Of a stretch of DNA of 64,000 nucleotides, positions 1 to 10,412 are shown piece by piece. Source of the DNA: Nonomuraea rubra (lineage in GTDB: Bacteria; Actinomycetota; Actinomycetes; Streptosporangiales; Streptosporangiaceae). Location: contig NZ_JACHMI010000001.1 in assembly GCF_014207985.1 (NCBI RefSeq), forward strand, positions 8,725,001 to 8,789,000, given 5' to 3'. The translations under genes and the position numbers were made by a program. The notes under the pieces are model-generated. The model saw only the letters and a program-made list of their open reading frames with translations. It had not been told where the DNA came from and made no database searches. Each line of letters starts with the position of its first letter. Positions within the stretch are counted from its first letter, which is position 1.

Positions 1-238
1 CCCCGGTCCGCTGCCCACGGCCGTGGACCCGGACAGCTACCTCGCCCGGCTGTCGGACGCCGGCCTGCGGGCGGTCAGCGTGGACCTGACCACGCCCGAC
101 GTGCGCGCCACCGGCTTGAGCGTGGTGCGGGTGGTGGCGCCCGGCCTGTACGGCAACGCGCCGGCGGCCTTCCCCTTCCTCGGCGGCTCCCGGCTCGGCA
201 CGACCGAGCCGGTCCTCGATCCCCTTCCCTTCGCCTAA
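1..238 (+). CDS. YcaO-domain protein, C-terminal fragment (cut by window edge)
   Basis: Only the last 78 residues are present; the frame is open to the window edge. The fragment shares VDLTTPDV, then PGL-GN-AAFP-LG and a proline-rich tail ending PLPFA with the C-terminus of the complete E1-YcaO protein at 39354-41450 (tail FPLPHA). It is therefore the end of a paralogous RiPP cyclodehydratase, an enzyme that uses ATP to activate backbone amides for azoline or related formation. Proline-rich C-termini are typical of azoline-forming YcaO proteins. It is followed at 13 bp by the LLM oxidoreductase and is the first visible gene of an operon reaching 8772. Its precursor peptide, if any, would lie upstream of the window. 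Confidence 0.8.
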   Translation, partial: PGPLPTAVDPDSYLARLSDAGLRAVSVDLTTPDVRATGLSVVRVVAPGLYGNAPAAFPFLGGSRLGTTEPVLDPLPFA

Positions 239-251
239 GGAGCACGTCGAT

Positions 252-1268
252 ATGCGGATCGGACTGGCCCTCGGTTACCACGGGGAGCCGATGACGGAGA
301 TCCTGCCGCTGGTCGAGCACGCCGAGCGGGTCGGCGTGGACTCGGTGTGGAGCGTGGAGGAGTACGGCGCCGACGGCGTCAGCGTGCTGGCCTACCTGGC
401 GGCCAGGACCGAGCGGATCAAGCTCGGCACCGGCATCCTGCAGCTGGCCGGCCGCACCCCGGCCAACACGGCGATGACCGCGCTGACCCTGGACATCCTG
501 TCGGAGGGCCGGTTGCTGCTCGGGCTGGGCGTGTCGGTGCCGTGGATCGTGGAGGGCTGGCACGGCGTCCCGTACGGCAAACCGCTGGCCCGCACCCGCG
601 AGTACGTGGGGATCCTGCGCAAGGCGATCAGGGCGGACGAGCGGGTCACCCACGAGGGCGAGTACTACCAGCTCCCCTACCGCGGCCCCGGCTCCACCGG
701 CCGCGCCCGCCCGGTCAAGGCCCTGCTCGATCCGGTCCGCACCACGATCCCGACCTACCTGGCCGGTATCGGGCCCGGCATGGTCCGGCTCGCCGGCGAG
801 ATCGCCGATGGCTGGCTGCCCGGCTTCTACTCCCCCGAACGCGAGCAGATCATCACGGCCCCGCTGGACGAAGGGCTGAAGCACGCCGGCCGGGACCCCG
901 GCGACGTGGACATCACCGTCATCACCCACGCCGTCCGCACCCGCGACCTCGACAAGGCCCGCGACGAGCTGCGCCCGCTCTACGCCGCCTACCTGGGCCC
1001 GAACCTGCCCGGCGTCCGCAACACCTACTTCGACCTGGCCCGCGAGATCGGATTCGAGGCCGAAGCCGAGACGATCCGCGCCCACCACGGCGAAGGACGC
1101 CGCGCCGAGGCGATCGCCGCCGTGCCGGACGCGCTCCTGGACGAGGTCGCCCTGCTCGGGCCGCTGCCGCGGATTCTCGACCGGCTCGCGGGGTGGAGGG
1201 AGTCACGGGTCGGCACGCTCGCGCTCATCACCCGCGACCAGACGTTGCTGGAGGCGGTGGCGACATGA
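252..1268 (+). CDS. LLM-class (luciferase-like) flavin/F420-dependent oxidoreductase
   Basis: A 338-residue single-domain protein with the luciferase-like TIM-barrel pattern: N-terminal RIGLALGYHG, then RIKLGTGILQLAGRTPANTAM (about residues 56-76) and GRLLLGLGVS. The start is fixed by AAGGAG at 237-242, about 10 nt upstream of the ATG. Family members use FMN or F420 for hydride transfer. It lies directly behind a YcaO gene and ahead of metal-uptake genes. A role in oxidising the peptide product, for example azoline to azole, is my inference; the usual McbC-type dehydrogenase is not seen. The cofactor cannot be decided by eye, though the MER/F420 branch is plausible in an actinomycete. Confidence 0.85.
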   Translation: MRIGLALGYHGEPMTEILPLVEHAERVGVDSVWSVEEYGADGVSVLAYLAARTERIKLGTGILQLAGRTPANTAMTALTLDILSEGRLLLGLGVSVPWIVEGWHGVPYGKPLARTREYVGILRKAIRADERVTHEGEYYQLPYRGPGSTGRARPVKALLDPVRTTIPTYLAGIGPGMVRLAGEIADGWLPGFYSPEREQIITAPLDEGLKHAGRDPGDVDITVITHAVRTRDLDKARDELRPLYAAYLGPNLPGVRNTYFDLAREIGFEAEAETIRAHHGEGRRAEAIAAVPDALLDEVALLGPLPRILDRLAGWRESRVGTLALITRDQTLLEAVAT

Positions 1269-2266
1269 GACGTGCGTTCGTCCTGCTGGCGACCCTGACA
1301 CTGACCGCCTGCTCGCAGGCACCGGCCGTCCGGCAGGCGGCGCCCGCACCTCTGGCAGCAGCCCCGGTAACGATCACCAACTGCGGGCGCACGCTCACCT
1401 TCGACAGCGCGCCCGCCCGGGTCGTGACCGGCTACCAACCGGCTCTGGAAACCCTGCTTGCCCTTGGCCTGCACGATCGGATCGCCGGACGCACCAACTT
1501 CTCCGAAAGTGCGTTCCTGCCGGGGCAGAAGGCGCTGTACGACAGGATCGCGGAGATCTCGCCGACGATCATGCTGCCGCAGAAGGAGGTCATGCTCTCC
1601 CAGAACGCGGACTTCGTCCTGGACAACACGATGAGCAGCTTCGACGCCGCCGGCGGCCTGGCCACCGTGGAGGAGCTCAACGCCGCCGGCGCCCCGGTCT
1701 ACATCATGGGCGGCTGGTGCAGCCCCGAGGAGACCCTGCAGTTCACCCTTGACGACACCTTCACCGACCTGCGCAATCTCGGCGCGATCTTCCGCGTCCC
1801 CGAACGCGCCGACAAGCTGATCAGAGAGCTGCAGGCCAAGCTCGCCGACGTGCGCAAGCGCGTCGGCAGCCGCACCCCGGTCAAGGTGCTGGCCACCGAC
1901 GGTGGCGACGGCCCGGTCAACGCCTACGGCGGCGCCGGCCTGACCAACCAGATGATCAGTGCGGCGGGCGGCGTGAACGTGCTGGCCGACATCAAAGCCG
2001 ACTACACCGAGGTCAGCGCCGAGAAGATCAGCAGCACCCAGCCGGACGCGGTCCTGGTCAGCGACTACGCCGAGCTGCTCGGCCAGGAAATGCCCGCCGC
2101 CCAGGCCAAGGCCGCCGCCACCTTCGCCATCGCCAAGAACAGCCCAGCGGCCCAAGCCGAACGCTTCCTGGCCGTGCCTGCGGCGGCACAGCATCCCGGC
2201 TACCGCAACATCCTGGCCATCGTCGACATCGCCCGCTTCCTGCATCCGGACGCATTCACTCAATGA
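1265..2266 (+). CDS. Periplasmic-type metal/metallophore binding lipoprotein (first of tandem pair)
   Basis: A 333-residue solute-binding protein of the FecB/BtuF kind (class III, COG0614). The start overlaps the LLM stop (ATGA). A short signal peptide ends in the lipobox LTAC, so the mature protein should be anchored outside the membrane. Two cysteines recur in most binding proteins of this window, here in ITNCGR (residue about 39) and GGWCSPE (about 152); I infer a disulfide. Roughly seven residues in ten are identical to the next gene, so this is a tandem duplication. It should deliver an iron-siderophore-like or other metal complex to the FecCD permease at 3460. The ligand is unknown. Confidence 0.88.
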   Translation: MRRAFVLLATLTLTACSQAPAVRQAAPAPLAAAPVTITNCGRTLTFDSAPARVVTGYQPALETLLALGLHDRIAGRTNFSESAFLPGQKALYDRIAEISPTIMLPQKEVMLSQNADFVLDNTMSSFDAAGGLATVEELNAAGAPVYIMGGWCSPEETLQFTLDDTFTDLRNLGAIFRVPERADKLIRELQAKLADVRKRVGSRTPVKVLATDGGDGPVNAYGGAGLTNQMISAAGGVNVLADIKADYTEVSAEKISSTQPDAVLVSDYAELLGQEMPAAQAKAAATFAIAKNSPAAQAERFLAVPAAAQHPGYRNILAIVDIARFLHPDAFTQ

Positions 2267-2282
2267 TCGGCCGGCCGCCATC

Positions 2283-2320
2283 TTCTGCAACTTGCTCGCA
2301 TTTGCGACATATGAGCAGAA
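2283..2320. promoter_or_regulatory. AT-rich 38-bp dyad in front of the second binding protein
   Basis: The gap between the two binding-protein genes is far richer in A/T than its surroundings. It carries a dyad centred near 2301/2302: inner arms TCGCA and TGCGA (2296-2307) and outer arms TTCTGC and GCAGAA (2283-2288 and 2315-2320). Twelve of nineteen position pairs match. A second hairpin-like element, GGGGTG-TTTTG-CACC, follows at about 2321-2336. This may be an operator or a partial terminator that lets the second binding protein and the permease be expressed at a different level. Function is inferred only. Confidence 0.4.
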
Positions 2321-2452
2321 TGGGGTGTTTTGCACCTCCCGATCATCTGACCTTCCATCTTCGGAGACTCACCGCATGGGCCGCCTGTCTTGTTCTGCTC
2401 CAACCATTCCGATCAGTCGCGACAGCGCGTCGCTGAAGGCGGTAGCCGGATC

Positions 2453-3463
2453 ATGAGAAAGCTGTTCGTCCTGGTGGCGGCCCTGACGCTGACCGCCTGT
2501 GGGCAAGCGCCCGCAACCCAGGAACCCGCTGCCACCGCGGCGGCCTCGCAAGCCGGCTTCCCCGTCACGGTCGAGAACTGCGGGCGCAAGCTCACCTTCG
2601 ACCAGCCGCCGTCCAAGGTGGTGACCGGCTACCACCCCTCCCTGGAGACCCTGCTCGCCCTCGGCCTGGGCGACCGGATCGCCGGCCGCACCTACTTCGG
2701 CGAGAGCGCGTTCCTGCCCGGCCAGAAGGAGCAGTACGACCGGATCCCGCAGATCTCCGAAACGATCATGCTGCCGCAGAAGGAGGTCATGCTGGCCCAG
2801 GGCGCGGACTTCGTCCTGGACAACGCGATGGCCAGCTTCGACGCCGCCGGCGGCTACGCCACCGTGGAGGAGCTGGACACGGCCGGCAGCCCGGTCTACA
2901 TCCTCGGCGGGTGGTGCAGCCCCGAGGAGGTGCTCCAGTTCACCATCGACGACACCTTCACCGACCTGCGCAACCTCGGCAAGATCTTCGGCGTTCCCGA
3001 CCAGGCGGAGAAGCTCGTCGGCGAGCTGCAGGGCCGGCTGGCCGACGTGAAGAAGCGCGTCGCGGGCCGGACCCCGGTCAAGGTGCTGGCCACCGACGGC
3101 GGCAAGGGCCCGGTGAACGCCTACGGCGGCTCCGGCATCACCAACCAGATGATCACCGCGGCCGGTGGCGAGAACGTCCTCAAGGACGTCAAGGGCGACT
3201 ACACCGAGGTCAGCGTCGAGAAGGTGAGCGCCTCCCAGCCCGAGGCGGTGCTCGTCAGCGACTACGCCACGCTGCGCGGCGAGGACATGCCGAGCTCGCC
3301 CGCCAAGGCCGAGGAGGCGTTCGCCATCGCCAGGAACAGCCCCGCCGCCAGGGACAAGCGTTACCTCGCCCTGCCCGTGGCCGCCCAGCACCCGGGCTAC
3401 CGCAACATCCTGGCGGTCACCGACATCGCCCGGTTCCTGCACCCGGACGCCTTCGCGCAATGA
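2453..3463 (+). CDS. Periplasmic-type metal/metallophore binding lipoprotein (second of tandem pair)
   Basis: A 336-residue class III binding protein, near-duplicate of its upstream neighbour, with lipobox LTAC and the same two cysteines (VENCGR and GGWCSPE). I chose the ATG at 2453 because it gives a proper lipoprotein signal and sits 10 nt behind GAAGGCGG; the frame is open further upstream. The stop overlaps the permease start (ATGA). Keeping two copies of one binding protein beside one permease may mean two forms of ligand, such as metal-loaded versus free or two congeners. This copy, with its own upstream gap, is the one directly coupled to the permease. Confidence 0.9.
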   Translation: MRKLFVLVAALTLTACGQAPATQEPAATAAASQAGFPVTVENCGRKLTFDQPPSKVVTGYHPSLETLLALGLGDRIAGRTYFGESAFLPGQKEQYDRIPQISETIMLPQKEVMLAQGADFVLDNAMASFDAAGGYATVEELDTAGSPVYILGGWCSPEEVLQFTIDDTFTDLRNLGKIFGVPDQAEKLVGELQGRLADVKKRVAGRTPVKVLATDGGKGPVNAYGGSGITNQMITAAGGENVLKDVKGDYTEVSVEKVSASQPEAVLVSDYATLRGEDMPSSPAKAEEAFAIARNSPAARDKRYLALPVAAQHPGYRNILAVTDIARFLHPDAFAQ

Positions 3464-4557
3464 CCGCCCAGGACGTGGCGCCTGCCCAGGCGGTGAGCGC
3501 CGGACCGGCCCACCGGCGCGCCGGCCGATTCGTGCTGCTCCTCGCCGCCCTCGCCGTGGCCGCCCTCGCCTCGACCTGGCTGGCGGTGAGCATCGGCGCG
3601 GTCCACGTCGCCCTGCCGGAGGCGTGGGGCATCGTGGCCGACCGGCTCGTTCCCGGCCTGGTGCCGCGCACGTGGACGCCGGTGCAGGAGCAGATCGTGT
3701 GGGAGTTCCGGCTGCCGCGCGCGCTGCTGGCGCTGCTCGTCGGGGCCGGGCTGGCGGTGGTCGGCGCGGTGCTGCAGGCGCTGGTGCGCAACCCGCTGGC
3801 CGACCCGTTCCTGCTCGGGATCTCCTCCGGCGCCTCGTTCGGCGCGGTGTGCGTGTTCATCCTGGGCGCCTCGGCGCTGGGCGGGCTGTCGCTGTCGGCC
3901 GCCGCCTTCGCCGGCTCCCTGCTCGCCCTCGGCCTGGTCTACCTGCTGGCGCAGCGCAGCGGCCGGCTCACCCCGTCCCGGCTGGTGCTGGCCGGGGTGG
4001 CGCTGGCCTACCTGTTCCAGGCCGCCTACAGCTACGTGCTGCAGGCCGCGCAGAGCGGGCGGGCCGCCCAGCAGGTGCTGTTCTGGCTGATGGGCAGCCT
4101 CGGCGGGGCCCGGTGGCACATGCTGCCGCTGCCCGCCGTCGTCCTGGCCGCCGGGGTGACGTACCTGCTGCTGCAGCACCGCCCGCTGAACGCGATCGCC
4201 GCCGGGGAGGAGACGGCCGTATCGCTCGGGGTGAACGTCAACCGCTTCCGGCTGATCCTGTTCGTGCTGACCTCGCTGCTGGTCGGCGTGCTGGTGGCCA
4301 CCAGCGGGGCGATCGCGTTCGTCGGCCTGATCGTGCCGCACGCCGCCCGGCTGCTCGTCGGCGCCGACCACCGCCGGGTACTGCCCGTCACCGCCCTGCT
4401 CGGCGCCGTCTTCCTGCAACTGGTGGACATCGCCGCCCGCACCGTCAACGCCCCACAGGAGCTCGCGCTGAGCATCGTCACCGCGCTGTTCGGCGTGCCG
4501 TTCTTCCTGTGGCTGCTGCGCCGGCGCTCCGTGGACCGGGCGGTGACCGTCTCATGA
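3460..4557 (+). CDS. FecCD-family ABC importer permease
   Basis: A 365-residue polytopic membrane protein of the iron-siderophore/cobalamin permease family. Family signatures visible: LPRALLALLVGAGLAVVGAVLQ (about residues 83-104), NPLADPFLLGISSGAS, and the C-terminal FVGLIVPHAARLLVGADHR. The ATG at 3460 overlaps the preceding stop, and the C-terminus overlaps the ATPase start by four bases. It presumably works as a homodimer with the ATPase at 4554, fed by the two binding proteins upstream. Confidence 0.92.
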   Translation: MTAQDVAPAQAVSAGPAHRRAGRFVLLLAALAVAALASTWLAVSIGAVHVALPEAWGIVADRLVPGLVPRTWTPVQEQIVWEFRLPRALLALLVGAGLAVVGAVLQALVRNPLADPFLLGISSGASFGAVCVFILGASALGGLSLSAAAFAGSLLALGLVYLLAQRSGRLTPSRLVLAGVALAYLFQAAYSYVLQAAQSGRAAQQVLFWLMGSLGGARWHMLPLPAVVLAAGVTYLLLQHRPLNAIAAGEETAVSLGVNVNRFRLILFVLTSLLVGVLVATSGAIAFVGLIVPHAARLLVGADHRRVLPVTALLGAVFLQLVDIAARTVNAPQELALSIVTALFGVPFFLWLLRRRSVDRAVTVS

Positions 4558-5297
4558 AGCTCGACCTGCGCGGCGTGTCCGTCGCCCTCGACGGCCACCC
4601 CATCGTGTACGAAGCCGACCTGCTGGTCGACGACGGCGAGTTCGTGGCCCTCGTCGGGCCGAACGGCTGCGGCAAGTCGACGCTGCTGCGCACGATCTAC
4701 CGGGCGCTGCGCCCCTGCGCCGGGCTCATCTCCGTGGACGGCGACGACGTGCACCGGCTGCCCGCCCGCCAGGCCGCCCAGCGCACCGCCGTCGTCGCCC
4801 AGGAGATCCCGGCGGACCTCGACTTCACCGTGACCGAGATCGTCTCCATGGGCCGCACCCCGCACAAACCGGACGCCGCCACCGACGAGAAGCTGTGCGC
4901 CCGCGCGCTGGACCGCGTCGGCCTGGCCGACGCGGCCGAACGCGTCTTCGCCACCCTGTCCGGCGGCGAGAAACAACGCGTCCTGCTCGCCCGCGCCCTC
5001 GCCCAGCAGACCCAACTGCTCCTGCTCGACGAGCCCACCTCCCACCTCGACATCCGCCACCAGCTCGAACTCCTCCATCTGATCCGCGAACTCGGCATCG
5101 CCACTCTCGCCGTGCTGCACGACCTCAACCAGGCCGCCGCCTTCTGCGACCGCCTCTACGTGATAAACGCCGGCCGCATCGTCGCCGGCGGCCCGCCCGG
5201 CCAGGTCCTCACCCCCGAACTGATCTCGCAGGTGTACGGCGTGCGCGCCGTCCAGCGCCCCCAGCTCGTCTTCGAACGGCTCAAGGAGGAGCAGTGA
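4554..5297 (+). CDS. FecE-type ABC importer ATPase
   Basis: A 247-residue cytoplasmic ATPase with Walker A GPNGCGKST (about residues 35-43), a Q-loop region near VVAQE, signature LSGGE, Walker B LLLLDEP and an H-loop LHD. These place it with the ATPases of siderophore and B12 importers. It starts inside the permease stop codon (ATGA) and ends inside the start of the next gene (GTGA), so it is translationally coupled to both. It powers the permease at 3460. Confidence 0.92.
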   Translation: MKLDLRGVSVALDGHPIVYEADLLVDDGEFVALVGPNGCGKSTLLRTIYRALRPCAGLISVDGDDVHRLPARQAAQRTAVVAQEIPADLDFTVTEIVSMGRTPHKPDAATDEKLCARALDRVGLADAAERVFATLSGGEKQRVLLARALAQQTQLLLLDEPTSHLDIRHQLELLHLIRELGIATLAVLHDLNQAAAFCDRLYVINAGRIVAGGPPGQVLTPELISQVYGVRAVQRPQLVFERLKEEQ

Positions 5298-7008
5298 TCC
5301 CCCGACTGCTGGCCTTAACCCCTCAAATCCGATGGCGGCTGGCCGGACTGGTCATACTCCTGCTGTCCATCACGGCCACCTACGTCGGACAGGGCCTGCT
5401 CATCGCCCAGTCCCTGGCCCGTATCTTCGCCGGGCAGGACGCGTCCTCGATCGTCTGGCCGGTCGCCGCGGTCGTCGCCCTGCAGCTCGTCCGCAGCGTC
5501 GCCCTGGCCGCCCGCGATGGCGTCGCCCTGCGTACCTCAGGCGCCGTCAAGGCCGAGCTGCGCCGCCGCCTGACCGTCAAGCTGCTGCGACTCGGCCCCG
5601 CCCACGCCCAGCGCGGGCGCACGGGCTCGGCCCAGACCACCCTGGTCGACAGCATCGAGACCGCCGACGCCTACATCGGCAAGTTCCTCCCGCAGGTGAT
5701 CGCCGCCGTCCTCGGCGCCATCGCGGTCACCGCGTACCTGTTCACCCTCGACCCCCTGGTCGGCGCGGTCGTCCTGGCCTGCGCACTGCTCATGCCGGTG
5801 CTGCCGCTGGTCTCCGACCGCGTGCTGCGCGACCGCAACGCCGCCTGGTTCCGCGGCTACAAGGGCCTGTACGCCGAGAACCTCGACGCGCTGCAGGGCA
5901 TGGCCACGCTCAAGGCGTTCAACGCCAGCGGCCGGCGCGGCGCCGAGCTGGGCCGCCTGGCCGAGCAGTTCTGCCGCGACTCGATCCGGCTGATGGCCAT
6001 CGTCATCGGCTACGTCGGCGGCGTCGCGTTCATCATCGGCCTGGGCACCGCCGTGGCGCTGGGCACGGGTGCACTCCGCCTGGCCGCCGGCGAGCTGACC
6101 GTCACCGAGCTGCTGATCATCCTGCTGCTGACCGCCGAGAGCTTCCGGCCGCTGAAGGAGCTGGAGGCCGCCTACCACTCCAGCTACAACGCCGTCCCCT
6201 CGCTCAAGGCCGTCTTCGAGATCATCGACACCCCCGAACCCGAGCAGGGCACCACCCCGCTCGGTCTGACCGGCCCGCCCTCGGTGTCCTTCGACCAGGT
6301 GACGTTCAGCTACCCGGGCCGCGACCGCCCCGCCCTGGACGGCTTCAGCCTCGACATCGCACCCGGCGAGCGTGTCGCCCTCGTCGGCCGCTCGGGCGCC
6401 GGCAAGACGACCGTCGCCTCCCTGCTGCTGCGCTTCTTCGACCCCTCCGCGGGCCGGGTGACCGTCAACGGCGTCGACGTCCGTGACCTGTCCTTCGACC
6501 GGCTGCGCAGTCTGATCGCCGTGGTGTCGCAGGACACCTACCTCTTCCACGGCACTGTACGCCGCAACCTCGCCCTCGCCCGCCCCGACGCCGGCGACGA
6601 GCAGCTCGAAGCCGCCGCCCGCGCCGCCCAGGCCCACGACTTCATCACCGCCCTGCCCGACGGCTACGACACCGTCGTCGGCGAACGCGGCCTGAAGCTC
6701 TCCGGCGGCGAACGCCAGCGCATCGCCATCGCCCGCGCCCTGCTCAAGGACGCCCCCATCCTCGTCCTCGACGAGGCCACCTCCGCCGTGGACGCCGCCA
6801 ACGAATCCGCCATCCAGCACGCCCTCGACACGCTGTCCGGCGGCCGGACCACCCTGATGATCGCCCACCGCCTGTCCACCGTCCAGGCCGCCGACCGAGT
6901 GATCGTCATGGCCGACGGCCGCATCTCAGAAGCCGGCCCGCCCAGCGAACTCCTGGCCGGCCAGGGCGCCTACGCCCGCCTGGTCGCCGCCCAGAACGGA
7001 GCCGCCCG

Positions 7009-7012
<4 letters not shown>
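5294..7012 (+). CDS. Exporter-fold ABC protein (TMD-NBD), first subunit
   Basis: A 572-residue fusion of a six-helix membrane domain (about 1-310) and an ATPase domain (about 335-570) with GRSGAGKTT, LSGGE and ILVLDEAT. GTG start at 5294 overlaps the ATPase stop and has AAGGAGG just upstream. It is closely similar to the protein at 35678, including a shared TATYVGQG segment in the first helix. Pairs of this type occur as exporters (CydDC-like) and as exporter-fold importers of metal-chelator complexes (YbtPQ, IrtAB). Which direction applies here is open. It probably forms a heterodimer with the next gene product. Confidence 0.87.
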
Positions 7013-8772
<1,760 letters not shown>

Positions 8773-8790
8773 GGAGTCGCGGCGCCAGAC

Positions 8791-8811
8791 GGAGGGGCCG
8801 GTGGCCCCTCC
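8791..8811 (+). terminator. Strong intrinsic terminator-like hairpin
   Basis: Perfect 9-bp GC-rich stem GGAGGGGCC (8791-8799) and GGCCCCTCC (8803-8811) with a GGT loop, 18 bp behind the last ABC gene. No T-run follows, which is common in actinomycetes. It closes the first YcaO/transport operon. Confidence 0.75.
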
Positions 8812-9274
8812 GACACGGAAGGTTGCTTCACATGGCGGACGCCCGATCGTTGAAGTGTCGTCGACCAACGAGCTGGGTCGGCACCGGGTCGGCCGGTCGC
8901 GACAGCGGGCTCATCGGCGGAGGGGCACGAACGACCAGCGATCAGATTCTGAGCGCGAGAAATTGTCGGTCTCGTGTGAGAGCCTCCTCAGGGGCCTTGT
9001 CGCCAGGCTGCCCCCCTCAGACACAACATCTAGTGCCTCACTTCGATTAGGTGACGACATGTTGTGGCATGAGCTTGATCTGGTGGCAGGAACCTGCTCT
9101 ACTAAGCTCGACAGAAATGGATCAGGCCCCTGCTGGGGCCATGACCTAAGAGGCCAGCCACCCCAACAGTGGGCCTGAATGCGTTGGTCGCGCCTTTGGA
9201 CCCTACCCCGGATCTACGCCCGCCCCAAGGGCGGGACGATCGCCAAAGGGTGGTTACCTCGGAATCGAGGGAAC
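8812..9274. other. Gene-poor stretch with several hairpins
   Basis: No coding region here convinces me. The stretch is less GC-rich than its surroundings and holds CACAACAT (9022-9029) facing ATGTTGTG (9059-9066), a hairpin GGCCCC-TGCT-GGGGCC (9125-9140), and CCCGCCC-CAA-GGGCGGG (9219-9235). An open frame from 8832 follows a plausible GGAAGG, but its codon use and composition do not look like a protein. It may be decayed DNA or carry a structured RNA. Confidence 0.4.
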
Positions 9275-9517
9275 ATGTCGAGAAGGGCCAACTCTCGTGA
9301 CGTGGTTCGTCGCGAGGACGGCAACTGGGAGGTCACCAGACCCGGCGCGAGCCGGGCCAGCGCCGTGGCGCCCACCCAGGCCCAGGCCATCACCCGCGGA
9401 TCGCAGATCCTCACCAACGACGGCGGCGGCGAGCTTCGCATCCACAACACTGACGGCCAGATCCGCGACCAGCGGACCATCGCCCCCGGGAACGATCCGT
9501 ACCCGCCGAAGGGCTGA
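9275..9517 (+). CDS. DUF2188-family small protein
   Basis: An 80-residue protein with the DUF2188 pattern: a W-x-V strand (NWEVTRPGASRAS), a T-Q-AQAI helix, then GGGELRIHNTDGQIRDQRTI and the ending PYPPKG. The ATG at 9275 is chosen because the family starts here and GAGGG precedes it; the open frame extends to 9179. The function of the family is not known. It stands alone between hairpins and appears monocistronic. Confidence 0.75.
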   Translation: MSRRANSRDVVRREDGNWEVTRPGASRASAVAPTQAQAITRGSQILTNDGGGELRIHNTDGQIRDQRTIAPGNDPYPPKG

Positions 9518-9533
9518 GTTCCGAAAGAGTAAA

Positions 9534-9565
9534 TGAGTCCGAGGGCCGAAGAGCCCTCGGACTCA
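9534..9565 (+). terminator. Intrinsic terminator-like hairpin
   Basis: A perfect 13-bp stem TGAGTCCGAGGGC (9534-9546) and GCCCTCGGACTCA (9553-9565) with a 6-nt loop, 16 bp behind the DUF2188 gene. Symmetric, so it may also act on the minus strand. Confidence 0.8.
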
Positions 9566-9657
9566 CGGGACCACACCACAACGCCAAGGCGGCGCGCTTC
9601 GTACCTGACCCCGCTTCACGGGCTGATGCTGTCGCATCAGACCAATGAGGAGGCAGC

Positions 9658-9894
9658 ATGATCGAGACACACTGGCGCCTTGATCCGGACAACAGCCACC
9701 GCCTGGTTGGGCCCAGTACGGGGAGTGGGCTGACATGGACGGAATTCCGAAACCAGGACTGGCCGGACTGTCCTAAGTGCGGTACTCGCATCGAAGTGAA
9801 TCCCGTGCCCGTCCCCGATCTTGGAGGCGGCCCTCGATGTTACATACCAGGCCGTACTCGCTGCCCTCGCGGCTGCGACCCAAATTCTCCATAA
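9658..9894 (+). CDS. Small protein with two Cys pairs, function unknown
   Basis: A 78-residue ORF behind a very good ribosome binding site (GAGGAGG, about 7 nt before the ATG). It has CPKC (about residues 38-41) and a second group C-YIPGRTRC-RGC near the C-terminus, which could form a zinc ribbon. A 7-bp stem-loop, CTGATGC-TGTC-GCATCAG (9623-9640), lies just before the binding site and may affect translation. I do not recognise the family. The 3' third overlaps the decayed minus-strand gene at 9773-10206, so one of the two calls may be wrong there. Confidence 0.5.
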   Translation: MIETHWRLDPDNSHRLVGPSTGSGLTWTEFRNQDWPDCPKCGTRIEVNPVPVPDLGGGPRCYIPGRTRCPRGCDPNSP

Positions 9895-10206
9895 GCCGCG
9901 ACCATGCCTCCACCGGCTCGACCCGGTCGCTCACGCCGAAGATGCGGCCGATTGTGCGCAACTTCTCCTCCAGCAGGTCCGTGACCACCGGGCCGGTCGC
10001 GTAGTCCTTTAGATTGAGGAAGGAGTAGTCCCGGCCCTGGCCAGGGTCTCACGGCTGCGCCCGGCCTTGTCCTCGAAGACGCTGTCCCAGCCGCCGTAGA
10101 CGAAGTCCGGCTCCACCGCCAGCGGCGCCTCGCTCTCCTGGGGGAAATCCGCCCCAACTTCTTCGAGGAGGCGACCGCGGGAGTCTCCTGACGCTCGGGC
10201 CGACAC
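9773..10206 (-). pseudogene. Frameshifted remnant of an unidentified gene
   Basis: Two minus-strand frames join into one protein-like sequence: the part from 10206 reads through EPDFVYGGWDSVFEDKAG and then meets a stop at about 10009, while a second frame continues as DYSFLNLKDYATGPV and VTDLLEEKLRTIGRIFG. The switch lies near 10015-10040. The composition (acidic and aromatic residues, no long Arg runs) looks like real protein, unlike the shadow frames of this GC-rich DNA. I cannot name the family. No start with a good ribosome binding site is seen. Confidence 0.45.
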
Positions 10207-10412
10207 TCACCCCAGGCCTTCCCACCCCTCGCCGGGGCGGTGGCCCATGTCGGGATCGCTCACCGAGCACAGTGGCAGGACCGCACCGGACTCACACCGG
10301 CTTCCTCGTTCCGCCGTCGCTTTCGTCCAGAATCGTCTCATATGCGCCCCTTCCTCCATGCAGCTAGAGGAACGTCACGCATCCGTTTCATGATCGGTTC
10401 CGAATCCCTGGT

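Noticed and set aside
1025..2335. Long minus-strand frame opposite the LLM and first binding-protein genes
   Set aside because: The plus strand has recognisable families, lipobox and ribosome binding sites; the minus frame has none.
8832..9050. 72-codon ORF with GGAAGG upstream, behind the first terminator
   Set aside because: Considered as a second precursor, but it lies beyond the terminator, has no core-like features and ordinary shadow-frame composition.
10369..10390. GGAAC element ahead of the FAS1 gene as an ECF promoter
   Set aside because: The expected second element at proper spacing is missing.
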